From Nocardioides kongjuensis (GTDB taxonomy: Bacteria; Actinomycetota; Actinomycetes; Propionibacteriales; Nocardioidaceae), in NCBI RefSeq assembly GCF_013409625.1, contig NZ_JACCBF010000001.1, forward strand, positions 2,359,001 through 2,423,000: a stretch of DNA of 64,000 bases, read 5' to 3'. Each line of letters begins with the position of its first letter. Position 1 is the stretch's first letter. A program made the position numbers and the translations under genes. The notes under the pieces were generated by a model, which saw nothing but the letters and a program-made list of their open reading frames with translations, was not told the DNA's origin and did no database searches. This document shows positions 8,352 to 15,824 of this stretch, piece by piece.

Positions 8352-9053
8352 ATGAGCGACCGGCTCGGTGGCGCCCTGGCGCGCAAGCCGCTGCACTTCA
8401 TCTTCGTGCTCGACGTGTCGGGCTCGATGCTGCGCGGCGGTCGCATCCAGGCGCTCAACAACGCGATCACCGAGGTCCTGCCCCACCTGAAGGACGAGGC
8501 GCGGGCCAATCCGCACGCCGAGATGCTGATCCGGGTGCTGGCCTTCGCCAACGAGCCCCAGTGGATCATCGAGGAGCCGACCCCGGTCGACCAGATCCAC
8601 TGGAAGCGGCTGGAGGCGGTGCCGCGCGGGTTCACCGAGCTCGGCAGCGCGCTGCAGACCCTCGCCGGTGCGCTCGACCACCTCGACGAGTCCAACAGCG
8701 CGTTCCCGCCCGCGATCATCCTGGTCTCCGACGGCCGCCCCACGCAGAGCAGCGGCGTGACCTTCGCCGAGGGCCTGCAGGCGCTGCTCAACAACCGCTG
8801 GGGGGCGACCGCCGTACGGCTGGCCCTCGGGGTGGGCCGTGACGCCGACATGCACTCGCTGCGCCGGTTCATCGGCGACGAGGACGTGCCGCTGCTGCGT
8901 GCGGACAACCCCGAGCAGCTCGTCGAGTACATCGTCTGGGCGTCCAAGGCGGCCAGCAAGGTCGCCTCGCGGCCCGTCGTCGGTCCCGGCTCCGGCGTGA
9001 CCGCGGTTCCGCCGAGCCCGATCGGCGACCCGATCTGGAGCACCCTGGGATGA
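8352..9053 (+). CDS. TerY-like von Willebrand factor A domain protein
   Basis: A 233-residue cytoplasmic vWA protein with a full MIDAS metal site: DVSGS (Asp21, Ser23, Ser25), Thr95 in GFTELGSA and Asp127 in SDGRPT. Gene length and the RFIGDEDVPLLRADNPEQL end resemble TerY proteins of tellurium-resistance-type systems. These are often encoded beside a PP2C phosphatase and a kinase. The stop overlaps the PP2C start (ATGA), so the two are translationally coupled. The ATG at 8352 follows GGAGG, while an upstream in-frame ATG at 8283 lacks one. Likely a metal-dependent scaffold for the phosphorylation module; the ligand is unknown. Confidence 0.88.
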   Translation: MSDRLGGALARKPLHFIFVLDVSGSMLRGGRIQALNNAITEVLPHLKDEARANPHAEMLIRVLAFANEPQWIIEEPTPVDQIHWKRLEAVPRGFTELGSALQTLAGALDHLDESNSAFPPAIILVSDGRPTQSSGVTFAEGLQALLNNRWGATAVRLALGVGRDADMHSLRRFIGDEDVPLLRADNPEQLVEYIVWASKAASKVASRPVVGPGSGVTAVPPSPIGDPIWSTLG

Positions 9054-9931
9054 CGGACCGGCCGGACGCCGATCCGGTGTGGACCACCCTGTCGGGTACG
9101 ACGATCGGCTCGGTCCACGTCCGCGACCAGCTGCCGATCCAGGACGCGGTCCTCACCTGGAGCGACCAGGCGCTGGGCCACGCGGTGATCGCCGTCGCCG
9201 ACGGGCACGGGCACAAGTTCCACTTCCGCAGCGACACCGGTGCGGCGCTGGCGGTCGTCAGCGCGGTCGAGGAGCTGCGCCGGGTCGTGCCCGAGCTGAC
9301 GGCGGCCGACGAGTCCGCCCGCGACCGCGTGTCGCAGGCCGGCGCCGCCATCGTGGAGACCTGGACGGCGAAGGTCCGCCACCACCTCGAGGCGAACCCC
9401 TACTCCCCCGCCGAGGACGAGCTGGGCGCCTCCGCCGACCCGCTGCGGGCCTACGGGTCGACCATCCTGGCCGCCGCGGCTGCCGGCGACGTGATGGTGT
9501 TCTTGCAGATCGGCGACGGCGACTCGGTGCTGGTCTCCAGCGACGGGGCGGCCTCGCGGCCGCTGCCCGAGGATCCCGACCTCGACGGCCTGCACACCAG
9601 CTCGCTGTGCCAGCCGCGCCCCCTCGACGCACTGCGCGTCGGTGTCGTCGACGCGGCCGCCGACCGGGCGGCCCTGGTGTTCTTGTGCACCGACGGCTTC
9701 GGCCGCTCCCGGGTCGACGCCCAGGGCTGGTGGCGCCAGACGGGTGAGCAGCTGCTGGAGTTCGCCCGGGCCCGCGGCCTGGGCTGGGTGCGCGAGCAGC
9801 TGCCCGAGTGGCTGGCCGAGCCCGCGCTGATCGGTGGCGACGACACCACGATGGCGCTGCTGGTCCGCAACGACGTCGCCGGGATCGACCGCCCGGACCT
9901 GGCCGACACCGTCCCGGTGCCGGAGGCCTGA
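9050..9931 (+). CDS. PP2C-family serine/threonine phosphatase
   Basis: A 293-residue phosphatase with the PP2C metal motifs VADGHGHK (Asp51, Gly52), LCTDGFGRS and GGDDTTMALL. It should remove phosphate from targets of the adjacent kinases. There are no membrane segments. It overlaps the vWA gene by four bases (ATGA) and converges with the minus-strand gene ending at 9942. The pairing vWA-PP2C with a divergent kinase matches the vWA/phosphatase/kinase triads described around TerY proteins, which is why I read the three as one module. Confidence 0.9.
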   Translation: MTDRPDADPVWTTLSGTTIGSVHVRDQLPIQDAVLTWSDQALGHAVIAVADGHGHKFHFRSDTGAALAVVSAVEELRRVVPELTAADESARDRVSQAGAAIVETWTAKVRHHLEANPYSPAEDELGASADPLRAYGSTILAAAAAGDVMVFLQIGDGDSVLVSSDGAASRPLPEDPDLDGLHTSSLCQPRPLDALRVGVVDAAADRAALVFLCTDGFGRSRVDAQGWWRQTGEQLLEFARARGLGWVREQLPEWLAEPALIGGDDTTMALLVRNDVAGIDRPDLADTVPVPEA

Positions 9932-9941
9932 GCCGGCTGGA

Positions 9942-11504
9942 TCAGTTGTCGGAGGGCCACCACTTCTCGAGGCCGTCGAGGTCGCCCTCGAAGTTGCGGG
10001 CGACGCCGTAGCAGTAGCAGTCGTCGGCGTTCCAGTCCCAGTAGATCGTGGCGGTGTCGCCGGAGCTGTCGAGGTAGGCGTAGTAGCCGCCCTCGGTCGG
10101 CCCGTCGCCGAAGCGCCAGGTGCCGCCGCCGCCCTGGGTGCCGGCCTGGTCGTACTGCTTCTTGTAGTACCTGCGGTCGGCCTTCATCTGCTTGCGGGTG
10201 GAGTAGCGGCCGACGCTGACGATGATCCCGCTGTCGTCGGTCTCGCAGCTGCTCTCCTCGGTCTCGCCGGTGAAGAAGGTGCGCTCACGGGTGCACTTGG
10301 CGACGTCCATGTTGATCTTGATGAACTCGATCAGCTTGGGGTGGGCCGGCGCGGTGGGCTCGGTGACGCGGGGCGAGGTGCTGGTGAAGCTGGCGACCAC
10401 CGCATCGATGGTCGCGGTGCCCTCGCCCTCGAGGAGCGCGGACTGCTTGGCTCCCTGGCTGTCCCAGTAGACGACGGCCGGGTCGGTGGTGCCGCCCCGC
10501 TCGGGGTCGTACTCATAGAGGGCGGTGGCGCCGTTGTCGGCGCTCATCGTGCCGGCCCGGTAGTCGAAGCGGGCGGTGCGCGCCGCGGTGAACGCGTCGT
10601 CGTCCTCGTAGGTGACCAGGCGCAGCGTGCCGGTGCTGACCGTGCAGGTCACCACCTCGCTCTCCCCGTCGCCCGGCTTGCCGGCCTTGCAGTCGGTGAC
10701 ACCGGCCGAGATCTTGCTGGCCAGGGTGCCGTAGCGCTCGTCGAGGGAGGCCGCGTCGACCTTGACAGCGGGCTCCTTCGGTTCGCTGGACTCGGTCCTG
10801 CGCGGCCCGGGGTCGTCCCCGCCCCCGCTCAACGCGATGACACCGGCCACGCCGCCGCCGACCACGACGACGCCCGCCACGGCGGCGGCGACCCAGATGC
10901 CGGCGCCCCGCCTCTTCGCCGGCGGGGTCGCGAAGCCGGCGGGCGGGGCGTAGCCGCCGGGCGCCGGGGAGTACGACGCCGGCGCGGTGTACGGGTTGGG
11001 TGCGGAGGTCGGCCCGGAGGTCGGGAGCCCGGTCGGGGCGACGGTCGGCTGCGGGGGCGCGGGCGGCGCCGGCGGCCAGGCGGTGGGCGGGGGTGACTGG
11101 TACGGCGGCCCGGACGGCGCCACGGTCGGGGGCGGCAGCTGGCCGCTGGCCGGGCGGCTGGACCGGTAGCGCAGCACGACGGCGGCGGGGACCGCGCCGA
11201 CGGCGTACCCGAGCACGGCGGCGGCCCAGCTCGACGCGGCCTGGTCGTCACCGCCGCGGTCGCGGGCCAGGCGCAGCCCGGCCTCCTCGACGGCGCGGGC
11301 CGGGTCGGCGCCGCCGTCGATCATCTCGCCGAGCGGGTTGAGGACGCCGAAGCGCACGGCGTCGACGAGGAGGTTGATGTCGCCGGTCGTCGCCTGGTCC
11401 TCGGCCAGGACGTCGTCGAGGACGCCCCGGAAGCCCGTGGCGTCGTCGAGGATGCCGCGGCCGTGCTCGTTGACCAGCTCGCGCAGGACGTCGTGGAGCT
11501 CCAT
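9942..11504 (-). CDS. Membrane-anchored protein with Pro-rich linker and large exported domain
   Basis: A 520-residue protein. Residues 1-110 form a helical cytoplasmic domain (LVNEHGRGILDDATGF, then DINLLVDAVRFGVL). Residues 115-195 are a Pro/Ala/Tyr-rich linker. One membrane helix lies at about 201-226, and some 290 outer residues contain about five cysteines but no motif I know. It starts two bases after the stop of the kinase gene at 11507, so they are one operon. The soluble kinase may use this protein as its membrane anchor or sensor, replacing the usual fused PASTA-type extracellular part. That is inference from context. Start chosen as the ATG after the kinase stop; a longer frame only reads antisense of the kinase. 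Confidence 0.75.
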   Translation of the reverse strand: MELHDVLRELVNEHGRGILDDATGFRGVLDDVLAEDQATTGDINLLVDAVRFGVLNPLGEMIDGGADPARAVEEAGLRLARDRGGDDQAASSWAAAVLGYAVGAVPAAVVLRYRSSRPASGQLPPPTVAPSGPPYQSPPPTAWPPAPPAPPQPTVAPTGLPTSGPTSAPNPYTAPASYSPAPGGYAPPAGFATPPAKRRGAGIWVAAAVAGVVVVGGGVAGVIALSGGGDDPGPRRTESSEPKEPAVKVDAASLDERYGTLASKISAGVTDCKAGKPGDGESEVVTCTVSTGTLRLVTYEDDDAFTAARTARFDYRAGTMSADNGATALYEYDPERGGTTDPAVVYWDSQGAKQSALLEGEGTATIDAVVASFTSTSPRVTEPTAPAHPKLIEFIKINMDVAKCTRERTFFTGETEESSCETDDSGIIVSVGRYSTRKQMKADRRYYKKQYDQAGTQGGGGTWRFGDGPTEGGYYAYLDSSGDTATIYWDWNADDCYCYGVARNFEGDLDGLEKWWPSDN

Positions 11505-11506
11505 CC

Positions 11507-12319
11507 TCAGACCGCCGACCCCAGCTCGGCGCCGAGACCGGCGATGCGGTCGGCCACCTCCGCGGCGGTGCGCGGGCGGGCGGCGACGTCGGCGGCGAGA
11601 CAGGCCTCCACCAGCTCGCGGGCGGCCGGTGGCAGGTCGGGCGACAGGCTGGGCTGGGAGGCGAGGATCGAGCGCACCAGCAGCAGCGGCTCGGTGTCGC
11701 GCAGCTCGCCGTAGACGCCGGAGCCGGTGATCGCGAAGTGCAGGGTCGCGCCCAGGGACCAGATGTCGCTGGCCCGCGAGGCCTGTGCGCCGAGCATGAT
11801 CGCGGGGTCGGTGAACTCCAGGCCGATCTGTCCGAGCCCGGTGGTCACCATGCCCGGCGACAGCAGCTGGGAGAGCCCGAGGTCGGCGAGGCGGCCGCCG
11901 TCCTCGGCCAGCAGCACGTTGGCCGGCTTGATGTCGCGGTGCGCGATCCCGCGCTCGTGGAGCGCGTGCGCGGCCAGGGCGGCGTCGCGGACCGCGGCCA
12001 CCCGCTGCGCCGTGCCGATCTCGACGTGCGGCCGCTCGAGGGAGCCGAGCGGCAGGAACTCCATCGCGTAGTAGAACGCCCCGCCCTGCCGGCCGGCGTC
12101 GTAGACCGCGACCAGCCGGTCGGAGTCGGCGACGCTGAAGTGCTTGAGCTCGCGGGTCGCACGGCGGAAGGCGTCGTCGGAGGTCGGTCCGGCGATCACC
12201 TTGACCACCACCTCGCCGGCCGGGATCCCCAGGCGGGCCGGGGCCGTCGCGAGGTAGTTGGTGCCGTAGTTCGACTCGCCCAGCGGGCGCACGAACTCGT
12301 AGTCTGCGATTCCCTGCAC
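11507..12319 (-). CDS. Serine/threonine protein kinase, single domain
   Basis: A 270-residue kinase without membrane segment. The glycine loop is GESNYGTNYLA, Lys40 is in VVVKVI, and HRDIKPANVLL gives Asp129 and Asn134. DLG replaces DFG (Asp146), and SDIWSLGATLHF is the helix-F motif. The APE site reads DPA. It is shorter than PknB-type kinases because no extracellular part is fused. The GTG start has GGAGG at ideal spacing. It leads an operon with the membrane protein at 9942-11504 and is divergent (149 bases) from the dinucleotide-binding gene at 12469, whose block ends in an FHA protein that could read its phosphothreonines. Confidence 0.88.
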   Translation of the reverse strand: MQGIADYEFVRPLGESNYGTNYLATAPARLGIPAGEVVVKVIAGPTSDDAFRRATRELKHFSVADSDRLVAVYDAGRQGGAFYYAMEFLPLGSLERPHVEIGTAQRVAAVRDAALAAHALHERGIAHRDIKPANVLLAEDGGRLADLGLSQLLSPGMVTTGLGQIGLEFTDPAIMLGAQASRASDIWSLGATLHFAITGSGVYGELRDTEPLLLVRSILASQPSLSPDLPPAARELVEACLAADVAARPRTAAEVADRIAGLGAELGSAV

Positions 12320-12468
12320 GCGGATCCTCCAGCGCCTCGTCGTCCAGCCGGTGCATCGGCCCGGGTCCAGCATGTCACGCGAACGCCGCCGGCAGCAGCG
12401 ATTCCCCCGGCACGGAAGGGGTAACCGGTGTAGCGTTCCGGACGCCGTCAGCGACCCAGGAGGCACCG

Positions 12469-14085
12469 TTGATCGACCCCACCGCGGCATCCGTGGTCCC
12501 GACCACCGATCCCTCGACGTACCTGCCCGCCCAACCGATCTCGGGCGACCTCAACGACCAGCTGCTGCAGACGGACTTCTGGACCGACGACATGGTCGCG
12601 GCCGCCGGGATCCCCATCGTCGACGTCCCGTTCGTCACGATCGGCGGCGGCATCGGCAGCTTCGTGACCGTCGACTACCTGCGCATCGCGGGCGTGCCGA
12701 CCTCGCAGATGCGGGTGCTCAGCACGCTCGACTTCCCCTGGCAGACCTACGAGTACCTCACCCGGGTCTCGCAGGTCCCCCGCCCCGAGCGGATCCGCTC
12801 CGACTCGGCGTCCCGGCCGGACAACATCTGGGGCTTCCCGTCGTACGGCTTCGCCGAGGGCGTGCGGCACTTCAGGCCCAAGGTGCTCTGGCAGCTGTTC
12901 AGCGAGCCGATCTTCGAGGACTACTACACGCCCAAGGCCGGCAACGTCTTCGAGCAGCTCGAGCGCGAGGCGAAGCGGATCTCGTACGACGAGATGCTGG
13001 TCAAGGGCCTGGTCCGCATCGTCCGGCGCCGGTACGGCGGCGGGTACTTCACGATCCTGACCCCGCCCGAGGGCGCCTCGGCCACCAAGCGGGTCGCCTT
13101 CCGCTCGCAGTACGTGCACCTGGCGGTCGGCTACCCGGGCCTGAAGTTCCTGCCGGAGCTGCAGCGCTACCGCACCGAGAACAACGACTACCGCCACATC
13201 GTCAACGCCTACGAGGCCCACGAGCACGTCTACGAGCGACTGGTGCAGACGCCGTCCACGGTGCTGGTGCGAGGCGGCGGCATCGTGGCCTCGCGCATCC
13301 TGCAGCGACTGATGGACGACCGCGAGAAGCACGGCGCGCAGACCAGGATCGTGCACCTGTTCCGCACCTACATCCACGGCACCAACGACGGCTACGGCAA
13401 CGAGGAGGACCAGCGCCCCGGCGGTGGCCGGACCCGGGTGACGATGCGTCGGCGCGGCGGCGACGGGTGGGCCTACCAGGGGTTCAACTACCCGAAGTCG
13501 GTGTGGGGCGGCCAGCTCAAGGCGCAGGTGCGCAACCTGGAGGGCGAGCAGCGCGCCGAGCTCTACAAGCGGATGGGCGGCACCAACACGCCGTACCGCA
13601 AGAGCTGGCAGCGGCAGATGAAGCAGGGCCGGCGCGAGGGCTGGTACACCTGCGTGGTCGGCACCGTCGACGAGATGCGGCCCAGCGGCGAACGGATCCT
13701 CAACCAGGTCCGCACCGCGCAGGGCGTCGTACCGCTGGAGGTCGACTTCGTCATCGACTGCACCGGCCTCGAGGCGGACATCGCCGAGCACCGGCTGCTC
13801 AAGGACCTGCTCGACCACGGCGGCGCCAGCCGCAACCCGGTCGGCCGGCTCAACGTCGACCGGAACTTCGAGCTGATCGGCACGGCGTCCGGCGGCGGCG
13901 TGATGTACGCGTCCGGCGCGACCACGCTGGGCGGCTACTTCCCCGGGGTCGACACCTTCCTGGGCCTGCAGGTCGCGGCGCAGGAGATCTACGGCGACCT
14001 CAACAAGCGCGGGTTCTGCAAGCGGATCGGGCCGGTGCGCTCGACGCTGCAGTGGTGGAAGTGGCTCGCCGGGAGCGCCCCGTGA
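12469..14085 (+). CDS. FAD/NAD(P)-binding oxidoreductase-like protein of unknown substrate
   Basis: A 538-residue soluble protein with a first Rossmann motif VTIGGGIGSFVTVDYL (about 57-72). A second is VLVRGGGIVASRIL (about 265-278), and a CTG-type motif appears in VIDCTGLEA. The C-terminal YASGATTLGGYFPGVDTF resembles the closing FAD-binding segment of pyridine-nucleotide-dependent monooxygenase-like proteins. I cannot name a substrate. Start is TTG with AGGAGG (2458 relative suffix: bases 12458-12463) five bases upstream. It heads a block with a 4-TM protein and a zinc-ribbon/FHA protein and is divergent from a kinase operon, an odd place for a redox enzyme. Redox-linked signalling is a possibility only. 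Confidence 0.7.
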   Translation: MIDPTAASVVPTTDPSTYLPAQPISGDLNDQLLQTDFWTDDMVAAAGIPIVDVPFVTIGGGIGSFVTVDYLRIAGVPTSQMRVLSTLDFPWQTYEYLTRVSQVPRPERIRSDSASRPDNIWGFPSYGFAEGVRHFRPKVLWQLFSEPIFEDYYTPKAGNVFEQLEREAKRISYDEMLVKGLVRIVRRRYGGGYFTILTPPEGASATKRVAFRSQYVHLAVGYPGLKFLPELQRYRTENNDYRHIVNAYEAHEHVYERLVQTPSTVLVRGGGIVASRILQRLMDDREKHGAQTRIVHLFRTYIHGTNDGYGNEEDQRPGGGRTRVTMRRRGGDGWAYQGFNYPKSVWGGQLKAQVRNLEGEQRAELYKRMGGTNTPYRKSWQRQMKQGRREGWYTCVVGTVDEMRPSGERILNQVRTAQGVVPLEVDFVIDCTGLEADIAEHRLLKDLLDHGGASRNPVGRLNVDRNFELIGTASGGGVMYASGATTLGGYFPGVDTFLGLQVAAQEIYGDLNKRGFCKRIGPVRSTLQWWKWLAGSAP

Positions 14086-14122
14086 GCCGGCTCGTCGCGA
14101 CGACCCAAGGAGTGAGTGCCTG

Positions 14123-14557
14123 ATGCTGCCCACCCTCAACGGCCGGATCCAGACCCGGATCTTCATGCTCGTCGTCTTCGGCGGGCTGATCACGCTGGTG
14201 CTGACGCCGATCCTGCCGGGCGACCCGGACTACCGCACGACGTACCTCATCCTCGCGGCCGTGCTCGTGCTCGGCGTGCTCTGGGAGCTCGTCTACCACG
14301 CGATCCAGCAGCTGCGGTGGGAGAAGGACTGGCCCACCATGTTCGGCCTCATCACGGCGCTCAACGAGGGCGCGCTGGTCTGGCTGCTGCTCGACCTCGA
14401 GCTCGTGCCCGGCATCGACTACCCGTACGACGGCGTGCCGTTCTGGGCGTTCTTCATCGACTTCTCGGTGATCTGGCTCGTCATCTGGATCTGGACCAAC
14501 GGCCCGATGCGAGTCCCGTTCATCCGCTGGCGCTTCTTCGGTGGAAGGATCATTTGA
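14123..14557 (+). CDS. Small integral membrane protein with four predicted helices
   Basis: A 144-residue protein with hydrophobic segments at about 12-30, 40-60, 72-90 and 105-125, and a basic C-terminus (RWRFFGGRII). No family is recognised. The ATG follows AAGGAG, 37 bases after the oxidoreductase gene, and the next gene begins one base after its stop, so all three are one transcript. A role in anchoring or sensing for the FHA protein is conceivable. Confidence 0.7.
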   Translation: MLPTLNGRIQTRIFMLVVFGGLITLVLTPILPGDPDYRTTYLILAAVLVLGVLWELVYHAIQQLRWEKDWPTMFGLITALNEGALVWLLLDLELVPGIDYPYDGVPFWAFFIDFSVIWLVIWIWTNGPMRVPFIRWRFFGGRII

Positions 14558-14558
14558 G

Positions 14559-15824
14559 ATGACGCACACCTCGGCAGACGACTGGACCGCGGCGACGGTG
14601 GTGCCCGGTCCCGGCGGCGGCACCCTGGCCCGGTTCGGTCCGGTCGTGCTCCTCGTCGGGTCCGACGACCCGGAGGTCGTGCGGCCCTACCTCGAGCACG
14701 CGGAGATGGTGGCGGCCAACGGCGGTCAGGGGCGCCAGCTGATCCGCGGGTTCGCGCTGATGCTGTCGACGTCGATCGACCAGTCCCCCGGCTTCGCCGC
14801 GATCGCGCCGCACACCACGGGCCTCGCGGTCTTCGTCGACGGCGACGTCGTGGTGAGCGTCGACGGCGAGGAGATCAGCGGCGCGCAGTCGCTGGCCTGG
14901 GTGGAACGGCTGATCCCGTGGCCGGTCACCTCGGTGTCGGCCGCGCTCCCGGGCGCTGCTGCCCCGGCGGAGGGGACGGCGTACCGGCTCGACGGTGGGG
15001 TCGTGCCCGCCGGGGGCTTCCTGGTGCCCACCACCGGCGGTACGCCGGCCGAGCCGGTCCTGCGCCCGTCGACGCAGGTGCGCGCGCCGCAGCCGCCGCC
15101 GGACGTCGAGGCACCGCCCGTCGTGGAGCCGGTCGTGGAGCCGGTCGTGGAGCCCGTCGTCGAGCCTGTCGTCGAGGCACCGCCCGTCGTGGCACCGGTG
15201 GCCGGCCGGCCACTGCCGCCGACCCCGGCCGACGAGCACGTGAGCTTCCAGTCGGTGCTGATGAGCGACGTCGAGGACGACGTCGACGACTTCGAGCCGC
15301 TGCCGATCGTCGAGGATGCCGCCCAGGTCCACGACGACCACGCCCACGAGCAGGTGCGCGGCGTCTACTGCAAGAACCAGCACTTCAACGACCCGCGCGT
15401 GCTGTTCTGCGGGATCTGCGGGATCAACATGGTCCAGCAGACGCCGGTCCTCGTGAACGGGCCGCGTCCGCCGCTCGGCGTGATCGTGCTCGACGACGGC
15501 GCGGTGTTCCAGCTGGACACGCCGTACCTGCTGGGTCGCGACCCGGCACCGGACGAGCGGATCGTGGCAGGCGAGTTCCGGCCGCTGCCGATCATCGACC
15601 AGTCCAACCAGGTCTCGCGGGTGCACGCCCGGCTCGAGCTGCGCGGCTGGGACGTCGTGCTGGTCGACAACAACTCGACCAACGGCACCTACGTGCACCT
15701 GCCGAAGACCCCCGACTGGGTGCGGATGCCGCCCGGCAGCGAGCAGGTCCTGGTGCAGGGCACCCGGGTGCGGATCGGGCACCGCACGCTGGCGTTCAAC
15801 ACCCACGCAGGCGCCGTCAGCTGA
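14559..15824 (+). CDS. FHA-domain protein with zinc-ribbon-like motif
   Basis: A 421-residue soluble protein. Residues 1-155 form a beta-rich domain (VDGDVVVSVDGEEISG, LDGGVVPAGGFLV) also seen in some actinobacterial FHA proteins. A repetitive linker at about 185-215 has PVVE repeats and is followed by an acidic stretch. Cys271, Cys284 and Cys287 (YCKNQ, FCGICGINM) form most of a zinc-ribbon. The C-terminal FHA domain at about 320-415 has LLGRDP, QVSRVHARL and NNSTNGTYV, so the phosphothreonine-binding residues are kept. It is the third gene of the block and ends overlapping the antiporter gene by eight bases, convergently. Likely the reader of a neighbouring kinase. Confidence 0.85.
   Translation: MTHTSADDWTAATVVPGPGGGTLARFGPVVLLVGSDDPEVVRPYLEHAEMVAANGGQGRQLIRGFALMLSTSIDQSPGFAAIAPHTTGLAVFVDGDVVVSVDGEEISGAQSLAWVERLIPWPVTSVSAALPGAAAPAEGTAYRLDGGVVPAGGFLVPTTGGTPAEPVLRPSTQVRAPQPPPDVEAPPVVEPVVEPVVEPVVEPVVEAPPVVAPVAGRPLPPTPADEHVSFQSVLMSDVEDDVDDFEPLPIVEDAAQVHDDHAHEQVRGVYCKNQHFNDPRVLFCGICGINMVQQTPVLVNGPRPPLGVIVLDDGAVFQLDTPYLLGRDPAPDERIVAGEFRPLPIIDQSNQVSRVHARLELRGWDVVLVDNNSTNGTYVHLPKTPDWVRMPPGSEQVLVQGTRVRIGHRTLAFNTHAGAVS
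15120..15179. repeat. Five 12-bp tandem repeats in the FHA-protein linker
   Basis: Units of GTCGTGGAGCCG (two exact, then single- to multi-base variants) encode Val-Val-Glu-Pro repeats on the plus strand. Together with the 6454 array, this is the second 12-bp slippage repeat in a linker of an FHA protein in this cluster. Confidence 0.85.

Noticed and set aside
5088..15824. Classical tellurite-resistance (Ter) operon
   Set aside because: Only the TerY-like vWA and phosphatase/kinase partners are present; no TerB, TerC, TerD or TerZ-like gene was found in the window.
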